A stretch of DNA of 64,000 nucleotides. Origin: Nocardioides furvisabuli. Lineage in GTDB: Bacteria > Actinomycetota > Actinomycetes > Propionibacteriales > Nocardioidaceae. The stretch lies in NCBI RefSeq assembly GCF_021083185.1, contig NZ_JAIGQB010000009.1:62001-126000 (forward strand), in the 5' to 3' direction. Numbering within the stretch: the stretch's first letter is position 1; every line of letters starts with the position of its first letter. Of the stretch, positions 1 through 8,919 are shown in pieces. A program made the position numbers and the translations under genes. The notes beneath the pieces are model-generated. The model made no database searches and was not told the DNA's origin. It saw nothing but the letters and a program-made list of their open reading frames with translations.

Positions 1-1498
1 ACTGGCTGGCGTAGGGGCACACGGCCTTGAACTTCGACTCGATCGCCGGGGGGGCGATGTACTTGCCGCCGGAGGTCTTGAAGAGCTCCTTGATCCGGCC
101 GGTGATGACCAGGTGGCCGTCCTCGTCCAGCGCACCCTTGTCACCGGTGTGCAGCCAGCCGTCGCTGGTGAGCGTCCGCGACGTCTCCTCGGGGAGGTTG
201 TGGTAGCCGTCCATGACGCCGGGGCCCTTGATCATGACCTCGTCGTTGTCGCCGAGCTTCACCTCGCTGCCCGGGAAGACCGGCCCGACCGTGCCGAACT
301 TGTTGCGGTCGGGGTGGTTCACGAACGATCCGGCCGAGGTCTCGGTCAGGCCGTAGCCCTCGAGGATGGTGATGCCGGCCGCCCCGAACCACTCGGCGAT
401 GTCGCGGTTGAGCGCAGCGGCACCGGAGATGAAGAAGCGGACGCGTCCGCCGAACCGGTCGCGGACCTTGCTGAAGACGAGCTTGTCGAACAGGCCGTGC
501 TTGACCTTGAGCCCGATCGGCACGGCCTTGCCCTCGCGCTTGAGGCGCTCGACCTCGAGGCCGGTGGCGAAGGCGGCCTTGAAGAGCTTCTCCTTCGCAC
601 CGCCCTCGGCGGCCTGCATGGTGACGATGCGGCCGTGGGCCTTCTCGAAGATGCGAGGCGCAGCACCCATGAACGTGGGCTTCACGACGCCCAGGTTGTC
701 GACGATCTTGTCGACCCGGCCGTCGATCGCGGCGGCGAAGCCGCACGCCATCTGCGTCGACATGAGCACCTTGCCGAACGAGTGGGCCATCGGCAGCCAG
801 CGGAACTCCAGGTCGGTCTCGGACAGGATCCCCTGCGCGCGGATGGCCTCTCCCTCGTAGACCCACGACGAGTGGCGCAGGCGCACGCCCTTGGGGCGAC
901 CGGTCGTGCCGGAGGTGTAGATGAGGGTCGCGAGCTGGTCGGGAGCGATCGAGGCCGACGTCGTACGCACGATGTCGGGCTGCTCGGCGAGCTTCTGCGC
1001 GCCCATCGCGGCCAGGTCGTCGAGCGAGATCACCCAGTCCCCGTCGGCCTTGCCCTCGAAGGTGACGACCTTGCTGACGTGGGGCAGCTCGGCGCGGTGC
1101 GCGACGAGCTTGGCGAGCTGCTCGTCGTCCTCGGCGAACACGACGCGGCTCTCGGAGTCGCCGAGGATGTAGACGGTGTCCTCGGCGTTGGTGGTCGGGT
1201 AGACCGTCGTGGTGGCACCGGCGGCACACATGATGGCCAGGTCGGCGAGGATCCACTCGTAGCGGGTGCCGGAGGCGATGCCGACACGCTGCTCGGGCTG
1301 GACACCCAGCGCGATCAGGCCCGCGGCGAGAGCCTCGACCTTGTCTCCTGCCTGCTTCCAGGTGACCGACTCCCACGCCTCGCCGCGCGGGAACCGGAAG
1401 GCCTCCGCGTCGGGGGTCGCGGTGACGCGGTCGAAGAACTGGACGGCCACGTTGGGCGGCATCGTGTCGAGGAAGGTCGTGTCGATCGTGGTCGGCAT
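1..1498 (-). CDS. Long-chain fatty-acid--CoA ligase (AMP-forming), 3' end cut by window
   Basis: AMP-dependent acyl-CoA synthetase that activates long-chain fatty acids with ATP and CoA, feeding beta-oxidation or lipid synthesis. About 499 codons are present; the C-terminal part lies left of the window. The ATG at 1498 begins MPTTIDTTF. The adenylate-forming P-loop signature YTSGTTGRPKG is read at about 890-930, and a YEWILADLAIMCAGA-like substrate domain precedes it. It resembles the FadD15-type ligases of actinobacteria. The gene has its own upstream region with a palindrome between 1591 and 1602, a plausible site for a fatty-acid-responsive TetR-type repressor. Family assignment is firm; exact chain-length preference is not visible. 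Confidence 0.93.
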   Translation of the reverse strand, partial: MPTTIDTTFLDTMPPNVAVQFFDRVTATPDAEAFRFPRGEAWESVTWKQAGDKVEALAAGLIALGVQPEQRVGIASGTRYEWILADLAIMCAAGATTTVYPTTNAEDTVYILGDSESRVVFAEDDEQLAKLVAHRAELPHVSKVVTFEGKADGDWVISLDDLAAMGAQKLAEQPDIVRTTSASIAPDQLATLIYTSGTTGRPKGVRLRHSSWVYEGEAIRAQGILSETDLEFRWLPMAHSFGKVLMSTQMACGFAAAIDGRVDKIVDNLGVVKPTFMGAAPRIFEKAHGRIVTMQAAEGGAKEKLFKAAFATGLEVERLKREGKAVPIGLKVKHGLFDKLVFSKVRDRFGGRVRFFISGAAALNRDIAEWFGAAGITILEGYGLTETSAGSFVNHPDRNKFGTVGPVFPGSEVKLGDNDEVMIKGPGVMDGYHNLPEETSRTLTSDGWLHTGDKGALDEDGHLVITGRIKELFKTSGGKYIAPPAIESKFKAVCPYASQ

Positions 1499-1590
1499 CT
1501 GTTACCTACTCATTCGTCTGTGCGTGACGCGGCAGCGTCACGCAGCGGGGCGTGCTGGGCTGACTTGGCTGTAACCTAGATCACTGTGTT

Positions 1591-1602
1591 TACCGAGCGG
1601 TA
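1591..1602. promoter_or_regulatory. Candidate operator TACCGAGCGGTA upstream of the acyl-CoA ligase gene
   Basis: Inverted repeat TACCG-AG-CGGTA lies about 90 bp upstream of the ligase start. Read on the minus strand it falls between a possible -35 (TTGCTA) and -10 (TGATCT) spaced by 17 bases, so a bound repressor would block transcription. The shape resembles TetR-family operators that control fatty-acid genes in actinobacteria. The regulator itself is not in the window. Confidence 0.4.
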
Positions 1603-1673
1603 GCAAACACCCGCAATTGTCCGGACCTTGGCCACCGATTGCGACCTCCGACCTCTCCGTCAGGTCCCGGGGG

Positions 1674-2606
1674 TCAGTCCTGGACGGCCTTGGTGACCGC
1701 GACGCACCGCGTGATCCACTCCTGCTCGTCGCCGGTGAGCCGGCGGTCGGCCCGTCGGGCGTCCTGCACCGTCCACCCCGCGTTGAGCACCATCCGCACC
1801 ACCACCCAGTCCCGGGCCCGGTCCTCGTCGAGGCCGCCAGCGTCGACCACTGCGTGGAAGCGACGCCGCAGGCCGTCGCGCACCGAGCCGACGGCGCCCG
1901 GCCCGCTCAGCTCCTCCATCCGGTTCCAGAGCATGGGCGCCGGCTCGTAGTGCGGGTCGCCCGCCATCGGCTTGGGGTCGATGGCCACCCACTCGCCCGC
2001 CGCGTCTGCCATGACGTTGGCGTAGTGGAGGTCGCCGTGCACGACGACCGGGGCCGGAGCGTCCGCCAGCAGCGCCGGTCCGAGGGCCAGGGCCTGCTCG
2101 ACGTAGCGCCGCGGGACCGGCGCGTCGCGCCCGAGCCCGTCGAGGTCGCGCAACCACCGCTCGACGTACGACTCCACGCGCGCCAGCTGCGGCAGGGCCG
2201 GGATGTGGAGGAGGCCGTAGAGGTCGCCGACCACCTCGCACGCCTCGACGTCCCACGTGTCGGCCAGGTCGGGGCCGGGCAGCCACGCGAGGAGCAGGGC
2301 GCGCCGCCGCGGGTCGGCGCGCAGGAGGCGTACGGCGCCCCGTCCGCCCCAGTGCTGCAGCGCCAGTGCCTCATGGCACGACTCGTCGTCGCCGTCGAAG
2401 GTGATCTTGAGTGCTCCTGCGATGCCGTCGGTGTCGGTGACCGGCAGCACCAGGGAGCAGTAGCCGTGCAGCGGCGCGGCGCTCGGCGTGAGCCGCCACT
2501 GCGCCACGAGCTCCTCGGCCAGGCGCGGCAGCCGGTCCAGCCAGCGCGCCCAGTCCTCCCCCCGCTCCCGCTGGGACAGCAGTCCTGCGGGAACGGGGAG
2601 AGGCAT
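1674..2606 (-). CDS. APH(6)/hydroxyurea phosphotransferase-family kinase
   Basis: 310-residue small-molecule kinase of the streptomycin 6-phosphotransferase/hydroxyurea phosphotransferase family. The catalytic loop VVHGDLHYANVM and the following metal-binding stretch WVAIDPKPMAGDPHYE are characteristic, with the Asp of IDPK in the DFG-equivalent position. The family contains true resistance enzymes, but most chromosomal actinobacterial members have unknown substrates, so a resistance role is not claimed. It follows the symporter gene on the same strand after 25 bp and may share its transcript. ATG start at 2606 has no strong ribosome-binding site. Confidence 0.82.
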   Translation of the reverse strand: MPLPVPAGLLSQRERGEDWARWLDRLPRLAEELVAQWRLTPSAAPLHGYCSLVLPVTDTDGIAGALKITFDGDDESCHEALALQHWGGRGAVRLLRADPRRRALLLAWLPGPDLADTWDVEACEVVGDLYGLLHIPALPQLARVESYVERWLRDLDGLGRDAPVPRRYVEQALALGPALLADAPAPVVVHGDLHYANVMADAAGEWVAIDPKPMAGDPHYEPAPMLWNRMEELSGPGAVGSVRDGLRRRFHAVVDAGGLDEDRARDWVVVRMVLNAGWTVQDARRADRRLTGDEQEWITRCVAVTKAVQD

Positions 2607-2631
2607 GCGGTGAGCCTAGGCAGGTGCCCCG

Positions 2632-4059
2632 CTACTTCACCCGCTGGATCTCGCCGCTGGCGATCTTGGCGCGGTACTGGGCGAGCTCCTTCCTCAGGAC
2701 CCGGGCCAGGATGTAGAGGCCGATGACGTTGGGCACCGACATCAAGAAGATGGCGGCGTCGGAGAAGCCCAGCACGGAGTCGAGAGCCGTCACCGCGCCC
2801 AGCACGGTGAAGATGCAGAAGACAACCTTGTAGACGTTCTCCGCGACCTGGTTGTCACCGAAGAGGTAGCCGGTCGCCTTCATGCCGTAGTAGGACCACG
2901 AGATCATCGTGGAGAACGCGAACAGGATGACCGCGATCGCCAGGACGTTGGGGAACCACGGCACGACCGTCTCGAAGGCCGACGAGGTCAGCGCGACGCC
3001 CTCGACGCCCTCCCCGTCCTCCCACACGCCGCTGATGACGATCGTGAGCGCCGTCATCGTGCAGATCACGATGGTGTCGATGAACGGCTCGAGCAGCGCC
3101 ACGTGGCCCTCGGTCGAGGGCTCGTTGGTCTTGACGGCCGAGTGGGCGATCGAGGCGGACCCGATGCCGGCCTCGTTCGAGAAGGCGGCACGCTGGAACC
3201 CGCCGATGAGCACGCCGACGACGCCGCCGGTGATGCCCTCGGGGCTGAAGGCCCCCGAGACGATGTCCCCGAACGCGCCGGGCACCTTCTCGAGGTTGCC
3301 CAGGATCACCACGAGGCACGCCAGCAGGTAGAGGGCGGCCATGAACGGCACGACCTTCTCGGTCACCCGGGCGATGGACTTGATGCCGCCGATGATGACG
3401 AGACCGACGGCCAGCGCGAACGCGATGCCGATGACCCAGGTCAGGGTGGTGTTGCCCTCGTTGTCGGTCACCGACAGGATCTGCGCGGTCGCCTGGTTGG
3501 CCTGGAACATGTTGCCGCCGCCCAGGGAGCCGAAGATGCAGAACACCGCGAACGCGGCCGCGAGGACCTTGCCGAGACCGGCCAGACCGAGACCGGCCAG
3601 ACCATCTCGCAGGTAGTACATCGGACCGCCCGAGACCGTGCCGTCGGCGTGCTCCTTGCGGTACTTCACACCGAGCGTGCACTCGGCCAGCTTGGTGCTC
3701 ATGCCGAGGAAGCCCGCCAGGATCATCCAGAAGGTCGCGCCGGGACCGCCCAGCGTGATCGCCACCGCGACACCGGCGATGTTGCCGAGCCCGACGGTTC
3801 CCGACACCGCGGTCGCGAGGGCCTGGAAGTGTGACACCTCCCCCGCGTCCTCCGGCTTGGAGTAGCGCCCGCGCACCAGGTTGATCGCATGCGCGAAACC
3901 TCGGATGTTGAGGAAGCCGAGGTAGAAGGTGAAGAACACCGCGGCCACGATCAGCCACACGACGATCGGCAGGATGTCGACGCCGCCGATGTTGATCGGG
4001 TAGAAGACGATCTCGGTGATCTTGTTGAGGATCCGGTCGAAGAAGGGCTCGTCCTCCAT
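2632..4059 (-). CDS. Alanine/glycine:cation symporter (AGCS family)
   Basis: Integral membrane Na+ (or H+)-coupled uptake carrier for alanine or glycine. About 475 residues with roughly ten hydrophobic segments; the family signature region [21 protein letters not shown] and the downstream [16 protein letters not shown] stretch are intact. The preceding universal-stress gene ends in TGATG: its TGA stop overlaps this ATG by one base, so translation is probably coupled. A GTG three bases earlier (4062) is an alternative start. Pairing of a stress protein with a symporter is unusual but the close overlap suggests one operon. Confidence 0.93.
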   Translation of the reverse strand: MEDEPFFDRILNKITEIVFYPINIGGVDILPIVVWLIVAAVFFTFYLGFLNIRGFAHAINLVRGRYSKPEDAGEVSHFQALATAVSGTVGLGNIAGVAVAITLGGPGATFWMILAGFLGMSTKLAECTLGVKYRKEHADGTVSGGPMYYLRDGLAGLGLAGLGKVLAAAFAVFCIFGSLGGGNMFQANQATAQILSVTDNEGNTTLTWVIGIAFALAVGLVIIGGIKSIARVTEKVVPFMAALYLLACLVVILGNLEKVPGAFGDIVSGAFSPEGITGGVVGVLIGGFQRAAFSNEAGIGSASIAHSAVKTNEPSTEGHVALLEPFIDTIVICTMTALTIVISGVWEDGEGVEGVALTSSAFETVVPWFPNVLAIAVILFAFSTMISWSYYGMKATGYLFGDNQVAENVYKVVFCIFTVLGAVTALDSVLGFSDAAIFLMSVPNVIGLYILARVLRKELAQYRAKIASGEIQRVK

Positions 4060-4493
4060 CACGGCACCACCGTCACGGGGATGGTGCTCTCGTGCACGAG
4101 GTGGCCGGGGATCGAGCCGAACAGGGCGCGCTTCACGCGACTGTCGCCGGTCCGGCCGACGATGATCGCCGTGGCGTCGAAGTCCCGGGCCAGCTCCACC
4201 AGCGTGTCGACCGGGTCACCGTGCCGGACGAGGGGGGTCACCTTGCAGGGGGAGGACGAGGCGGCGGCGACCGCAGGCTCGATGATCTGCGAGGTGGCCG
4301 CCTTGATCTCCGCCTTCTTCTGCTCCCCTCGCGACTCGTTCTCGGAGGGGGTGTTGAAGGAGTAGGGCGACCACGGGATGACGTGGACCACCACCAGGTC
4401 CACCTTCTGCACCTGGGCCAGGCTGACGGCGTAGTCGACCGCCCTCTTGCTCGGATCACTGCCGTCGATGCCGACGATCACTGTTGTGGCCAT
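4059..4493 (-). CDS. Universal stress protein (UspA family)
   Basis: 144-residue single-domain cytoplasmic Usp. The N-terminus [20 protein letters not shown] and the C-terminal ATP-binding pattern [27 protein letters not shown] (G-2x-G-9x-G(S/T)) fit the ATP-binding UspA subgroup. The start was placed at ATG 4493 because upstream in-frame sequence has no Usp similarity and reads across the divergent promoter region. It is the first gene of a two-gene operon with the AGCS symporter (TGATG overlap). Confidence 0.93.
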   Translation of the reverse strand: MATTVIVGIDGSDPSKRAVDYAVSLAQVQKVDLVVVHVIPWSPYSFNTPSENESRGEQKKAEIKAATSQIIEPAVAAASSSPCKVTPLVRHGDPVDTLVELARDFDATAIIVGRTGDSRVKRALFGSIPGHLVHESTIPVTVVP

Positions 4494-4602
4494 TTCGTCG
4501 CTCTCTTCCACCGCTCGCGGGTCGGGGACGCTGTGCACGTGACCCGTGCACCGTATCGCCATGTGTGACCTGGCGCACATGGCGTGTGCGAGGCTTGTCC
4601 CC

Positions 4603-5055
4603 ATGAGCGAGCGCCAGCAGCCCTGGTCCGACGAGGCCGCCGCGCACGGTCGGGTCCTGGTCCTGAGCGACAACCCCATCTCCCGCGCCATCACCTCGAT
4701 CGCGACCGCCGTGGGGCGCGAGGTGCACGTCGAGCCTGCCGACGACGGCGGACCCGGACTGCACCCGCAGGCCGGTGACGCCGTGGTCCTCTGCGACCAC
4801 GACGCCCCCGACGCACCGAGCGTGCTGCGAGCCGCACTGGCCTCACCGGCGGCGTACGTCGCGATGATGGCGAGCCGGCAGCGCGCCGTGTCCCTCCTCG
4901 ACGAGCTCGTGGAGGAGGGCGTCGACGTGGCTGCCCTGCACGTCCCGGCGGGGCACGACCTCGGCGGCAAGGGCCCGGGTGAGATCGCCCTGTCCGTGGT
5001 GGCGGAGATCGTGGCCGAGTCCTACGGCCGTCCCGGCGGACCGATGCGCGACTGA
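4603..5055 (+). CDS. XdhC-like Rossmann domain protein
   Basis: 150-residue protein resembling only the C-terminal NAD-binding-like domain of XdhC/CoxI proteins, which insert or sulfurate the molybdenum cofactor of xanthine dehydrogenase-type enzymes. The family features seen are the acidic turn LCDHDAPDAP, the AYVAMMASRQRAVSLLDEL helix and the terminal LHVPAGHDLGGKGPGEIALSV pattern (usually hAPiGLdIGa.tP.EIA.SI). The N-terminal XdhC domain is missing and no molybdoenzyme gene is nearby, so the role is open. ATG 4603 was chosen over the upstream ATG 4561 because homology-like sequence begins later. It is divergent from the stress-protein operon. Confidence 0.7.
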   Translation: MSERQQPWSDEAAAHGRVLVLSDNPISRAITSIATAVGREVHVEPADDGGPGLHPQAGDAVVLCDHDAPDAPSVLRAALASPAAYVAMMASRQRAVSLLDELVEEGVDVAALHVPAGHDLGGKGPGEIALSVVAEIVAESYGRPGGPMRD

Positions 5056-5057
5056 GC

Positions 5058-6161
5058 GTGGCCGACACGTGGGAGGAGCTGGCCTCCGCGACCCTCGCGC
5101 GCCAGTTCCCCGGCCCCGGCCCGACCACCGGCGTCGCGGAGCAGCTGGCCCGGATCGGGCCCGTCCAGTCGCAGACCGCCCGCTCCCCCTATCTCGCGCT
5201 CGCCGCCCGGTTCCCGGGCACCAGCCGCGCCGAGGTCACCGAGGCCTACGAGTCCGGTGCCGTGGTGCGTGGGAGCACCATCCGCGGCACCGTGCACACG
5301 ACCACCCCGCAGGCGTACGCGGTCCTCGGAGCGGCCACCCGGGTCGGACAGCGCACCTCGTGGCAGCGGATGCTGCGGCTCGAGCACGGGACGGTCGAGG
5401 GTCTGTGGCAGGCCACCGAGGACTTCGCGTCGACGTGGCGAAGCCCCGACGACCTGCGCGACCACCTGCACCGGTGGCTGGTCGAGCACGAGGGCCGTGA
5501 CGTCGTCACCGGCGGGCCGGGTGGTCGCTACCTCGCCTTCGGCCACGGCGGCCTCGTACGCCGTCCGCTGAACGGCGACTGGGCGGGCCAGGGCGCGCCG
5601 GAGTACCGCACCCTCTCGGGCAGCACGGACGCGTCGGTCGGCGACGTGGTCGAGCTCCACCTGCGCAGCCACGGACCCGCTTCGCGCCACGACCTCGCGT
5701 GGTGGTCGGGGATGGGGCTGCGGGTGGTCGACGAGCTCGTCGCCGACCTCGACGCCCGGGTGGGGCTGGGCCGGGTCGAGGGTCCGGACGGACGCACCTA
5801 CCTCGACGTGCCGGACCCGCCCACGCCGCGCGCACTGGACGGCGTACGCCTGCTGCCGGAGTTCGACGCGCTGATGTGCGCCTACGAGCCGGCGGGACGA
5901 GAGCGGTTCGCCGAGCCCGCGCACCTCAGGCGCCTCTGGAGCGCGTCCAACGGCCTCGTGCTGCCACCCCTGCTCGTGGACGGCCGGATCACCGGCTGGT
6001 GGCGAGCGTCCGGATCGGCGAGGCATCGTCCCTTGGAGGTGGTGTGGTTCGCCGGGACCCGGCGGCCCCGGACGGCGGAGCTCGACGAGCCGGTGGCCGC
6101 GCTCGAGGCGGCACTCGGCATCACCATCACGGACCTCTCGCTCACCCGCGAGACGGTGTGA
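5058..6161 (+). CDS. Winged-helix DNA-binding domain-containing protein (HTH_42/YcaQ family)
   Basis: 367-residue member of the AlkX/YcaQ-like winged-helix family (formerly DUF1006). The N-terminal stretch includes the family's RIGPVQSQTA and IRGTVHTTTPQAYAVL motifs, and the C-terminal half ends with ITGWWRASG and VEVVWF-like strands. Relatives include DNA glycosylase-like proteins that act on crosslinked or alkylated DNA, but many members are uncharacterised. GTG start at 5058 lies 2 bp after the stop of the XdhC-like gene, so the two are probably co-transcribed. The 3' end overlaps the convergent AraC regulator by 20 bp. Confidence 0.82.
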   Translation: MADTWEELASATLARQFPGPGPTTGVAEQLARIGPVQSQTARSPYLALAARFPGTSRAEVTEAYESGAVVRGSTIRGTVHTTTPQAYAVLGAATRVGQRTSWQRMLRLEHGTVEGLWQATEDFASTWRSPDDLRDHLHRWLVEHEGRDVVTGGPGGRYLAFGHGGLVRRPLNGDWAGQGAPEYRTLSGSTDASVGDVVELHLRSHGPASRHDLAWWSGMGLRVVDELVADLDARVGLGRVEGPDGRTYLDVPDPPTPRALDGVRLLPEFDALMCAYEPAGRERFAEPAHLRRLWSASNGLVLPPLLVDGRITGWWRASGSARHRPLEVVWFAGTRRPRTAELDEPVAALEAALGITITDLSLTRETV

Positions 6162-6993
6162 CGGCACCTGGCTGGTCGCGCAGGAACTCCCCGGGCGTCA
6201 TCCCGGTCACCGTGCGGAAGTCGTGCGTGAAGTGCGCCTGGTCGGTGTAGCCGAGCGTGGCGGCCATGTCGGCCAGGCCGGTCGTCCGCGCCTTCAGCGC
6301 CTCGACCGCGTCGTGCAGCCGACGGCGCTGGACCAGCCACTTCGGGCTCAGGCCGAGTCGCTGCTCGACCAGGCGCTGGAGGCTCCGCTCGGTCAGCCCG
6401 ACCTCGCGTGCCACGTCGGACACCCGCGTCGCGTCCGGGTGGTCGCGCAACCAGGTGACGAGCTCGTTGACCCGCATGCCCTGCTCGTCGACCGGCAGGT
6501 GCGTCGCCAACCACTGCTCGGTGACCTCGATCGCGGCGGCGTGTGCGTCGGGATCGTCCGGGTCCGACGCCATCGCCGTCCTCACCCGGCCGACGAGGTC
6601 GGCGTGGTCGGGCGCGAGCACTGTGTCGAGGTCGACCCAGCGGTCGGTCACGGTGGCGACCGACCGCCCCAGCAGGAGACGCCCCGCGCCAGGGGTGAGC
6701 ATGGTGCCGACCGCCCAGCCGTCACCCTCGAGCGTCACGCTCGAGCGTCCCCGCGCGACGCCGTAGAAACGGGCATAGGTGTTGCTGACGACCACGAGGC
6801 ACACGGGGTGCTGGAGGGTGCTCTGGGTGGACGGCTCGGCCAGCGACCAGACCGGGATCCAGAAACGGTCCACCAGGTCCGTGAGATGGCTGCTCGGGGC
6901 GTAGCGGTGGATGGGCGGCGAGGGGCGGCTCACACCCGTGAGATGGGCCCGGTCCACGGGATCGACCCTCCGGGCCCCACGCGTGTTCGGCAT
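6142..6993 (-). CDS. AraC-family transcriptional regulator
   Basis: 283 residues: an N-terminal effector-type domain and a C-terminal double helix-turn-helix. The second-helix signature LADMAATLGYTDQAHFTHDFRTVTGMTPGEF is a textbook AraC/XylS HTH. The ATG at 6993 is preferred because earlier in-frame sequence reads into the divergent gene. Only 51 bp separate it from the oppositely oriented DinB-like gene at 7045, which is therefore its most likely target. No effector can be read from the sequence. Confidence 0.92.
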   Translation of the reverse strand: MPNTRGARRVDPVDRAHLTGVSRPSPPIHRYAPSSHLTDLVDRFWIPVWSLAEPSTQSTLQHPVCLVVVSNTYARFYGVARGRSSVTLEGDGWAVGTMLTPGAGRLLLGRSVATVTDRWVDLDTVLAPDHADLVGRVRTAMASDPDDPDAHAAAIEVTEQWLATHLPVDEQGMRVNELVTWLRDHPDATRVSDVAREVGLTERSLQRLVEQRLGLSPKWLVQRRRLHDAVEALKARTTGLADMAATLGYTDQAHFTHDFRTVTGMTPGEFLRDQPGAVTPSRG

Positions 6994-7044
6994 GTGTCGG
7001 ATTATCACAAGAGGCACCGACGCCGTTGCTGCGAACGTGGCCCC

Positions 7045-7599
7045 ATGACCGACACCGCACACCACTTCGTCCAGCGGGCCGACGCCTTCGCCACGATCAT
7101 CGACCGGGCCCGGCCCGCGTGGGACGCACCCACCCCGTGCGCGGGGTGGACCGTGCGCGACGTCGTCGACCACGTCATCGACACCGAGCGTGAGTTCCTC
7201 GAGCGGCACGACCTCGGCCCCGACCCCTCCCCCGACCGGGACGACCCGGCCGCTGCGTGGCGCGGGCATGCCGCCGCCGTCGCAGAAGTCCTCGGCCGCG
7301 ACGGTGTCGCCGAGCTCGAGTACGACGGCTACTTCGGCCGCACCACGATCGCTGCGACCATGGCTGACTTCTACGGCTGGGACCTGGTCGTCCACGGCTC
7401 CGACATCGCCCGCGCCACGGGTCGGGAGTGGTCGGTCAGCGACGAGGAGGCGGCACGCCTCCATGCCACGGCCGACGGCTGGGGTGATGCCCTCTACTCC
7501 GAGGGGGTGTGCGCCGAGGCCGTCGAGGTGGCCGACGACGCCTCGGCGTCCGACCGCCTGCTGGCCCGGCTGGGCCGGGACCCGGCCTGGCGCCCCTAG
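7045..7599 (+). CDS. TIGR03086-family (DinB/maleylpyruvate isomerase-like) metal-binding protein
   Basis: 184-residue protein of the mycothiol-dependent maleylpyruvate isomerase-like, DinB-fold superfamily, TIGR03086 subgroup. The hallmark TPCAGWTVRDVVDHVI, with the metal-ligand His of the helix, and the later YGWDLVVHGSDIARATGR helix carrying the second and third ligand positions are present. Such proteins are cytoplasmic and often mycothiol-linked; the substrate is unknown. Its start is 51 bp from a divergent AraC regulator. Its TAG stop shares the palindrome CTAG with the convergent esterase stop. Confidence 0.85.
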   Translation: MTDTAHHFVQRADAFATIIDRARPAWDAPTPCAGWTVRDVVDHVIDTEREFLERHDLGPDPSPDRDDPAAAWRGHAAAVAEVLGRDGVAELEYDGYFGRTTIAATMADFYGWDLVVHGSDIARATGREWSVSDEEAARLHATADGWGDALYSEGVCAEAVEVADDASASDRLLARLGRDPAWRP

Positions 7600-8444
7600 C
7601 CCAGGAGCGCGCCGCGGATCTCGGTCGCGACCATCGCCATCGTGGTGCGTGCGCGGACCGGGTCCTCGGTCAGGAAGTAGTGGTCGACGCCCGGCGTGAT
7701 GTCGTGCACCACGCGCACCCCCGAGGCACGCAACCGATGGGCGTAGGCGTCGCCCTCCGCACGGAGGACGTCGTGCTCGGCGGTGAGCACCACGGCCGGG
7801 GGCAGCCCGGTCAGGTCCCGGGCCAGCAGGGGCGAGGCGTACGGCTCGCGCCGCGTCGCGGGGTCGGGGAGGTAGACGCGCCGCACCAGTCGCCGCAGCT
7901 CCGGCGAGATCATCCCGGGGTCACCGTCGCGCGGCTCCGCGGACAGGTCGAGGGCGGGGATGCCGAGCACCTGGAGCGTCGGGTCGAACGAGCCCGCGTC
8001 GCGTGCCTGCAGGGCCACCGAGGCGGCGAGGCCGCCACCGGAGCTGAAGCCGCCGACGGACACCGGTGTGCCGTCGGCGGCGAGCGCTGCGGCGACGTCG
8101 TGGGCCCGGTGCTGGGCCACGGGGTAGGCGACCCGCGGCGCGACCTCGAAGTCGACGTTGGCCACCACCACCCCCGCGACTGCGGCGACGTAGCGGCACC
8201 ACCAGTCGTCCATCGCGGGATGGCGCATGAGGAAGGCCCCGCCGTGCAGGTGCACGTGGACCGGGAGCGGACCGGGTGCCGGGCGGTAGAGGTGCACCGG
8301 CACCTTGCCGTGCCGGGTCTGGATCCGCACCCGCTGCGGTGCGGGCAGGTCGCGGCCGGCGAACCTCAGGTCGTCGCCGTACGACACCGTCCACCGCGCC
8401 GTGGCGCGCATCATCTCGACCCTGAGCCGGTCACCGAGTCTCAT
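7596..8444 (-). CDS. Alpha/beta hydrolase (HSL-type esterase)
   Basis: 282-residue esterase/lipase of the hormone-sensitive-lipase group. The oxyanion-hole motif HLHGGAF is followed by the nucleophile elbow GGFSSGGGLAAS; the usual family elbow is GDSAGG, so the catalytic Ser sits in a slightly divergent context. The catalytic Asp and His fall near LTAEHDVLRAEG and GVDHYF at the C-terminus. ATG 8444 has a GAAGG ribosome-binding site 7 bases upstream; a GTG one codon earlier is possible. Likely cytoplasmic, no signal peptide. Confidence 0.88.
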   Translation of the reverse strand: MRLGDRLRVEMMRATARWTVSYGDDLRFAGRDLPAPQRVRIQTRHGKVPVHLYRPAPGPLPVHVHLHGGAFLMRHPAMDDWWCRYVAAVAGVVVANVDFEVAPRVAYPVAQHRAHDVAAALAADGTPVSVGGFSSGGGLAASVALQARDAGSFDPTLQVLGIPALDLSAEPRDGDPGMISPELRRLVRRVYLPDPATRREPYASPLLARDLTGLPPAVVLTAEHDVLRAEGDAYAHRLRASGVRVVHDITPGVDHYFLTEDPVRARTTMAMVATEIRGALLG

Positions 8445-8481
8445 CACGGCACCTTCGGAGCCGCGGCCCCTGCCGGATGGG

Positions 8482-8919
8482 TCAGGGGCGCTGGAGCGTG
8501 ACGACCGCGACCGTGCAGCGGCCCCGGACCTCGCCCGGTCCGACGACGACGTCCGGGGACTCCGTCCGCGTGAGGACGTGGGCCACCTGGTCGCCCGCCA
8601 GCGGCAGGACCGAGGACCGGCCCAGCTCGAGCACGGTGACGAACGGCTCCACCGGGTCGTCGACGACCACGTCGAGCACGCGCGCCGGTCCCTCGGGGAC
8701 CGACGCCACGACCACGGCGTCAGCAGGCACCGCGAACGGCCGGTGCTGCTCGAGCACGTGCGTCGCCCCCTCGACGTCGATGCCGAGGACCGGGCCGTCC
8801 ACCACCGTCAGCAGGCGGCGTACGCCCGGGCGCGACGGCAGCGGCCCGTCGGCGCCGACGTCGACGAGGCAGACCACCCACGACCCGTCGTCGGCCCCGG
8901 CCAGCTCGCGCACGGCCAC
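8482..8919 (-). CDS. HutD-like cupin protein, short form
   Basis: 145 residues with similarity to the HutD/Ves cupin family: the SWVVCLVDVGADGPLPSRPGV, LLTVVDG and PFAVPADAVVVASVPEGPARVLDVV stretches follow the family order. The N-terminal part with the usual W-x-N-G-G-G-x-T motif is missing. No hut genes are nearby, so a histidine-degradation role is doubtful. The GTG start at 8919 overlaps the lepA TAG stop by one base (TAGTG), indicating translational coupling to lepA. Frame and start rest on this coupling. Confidence 0.62.
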   Translation of the reverse strand: MAVRELAGADDGSWVVCLVDVGADGPLPSRPGVRRLLTVVDGPVLGIDVEGATHVLEQHRPFAVPADAVVVASVPEGPARVLDVVVDDPVEPFVTVLELGRSSVLPLAGDQVAHVLTRTESPDVVVGPGEVRGRCTVAVVTLQRP

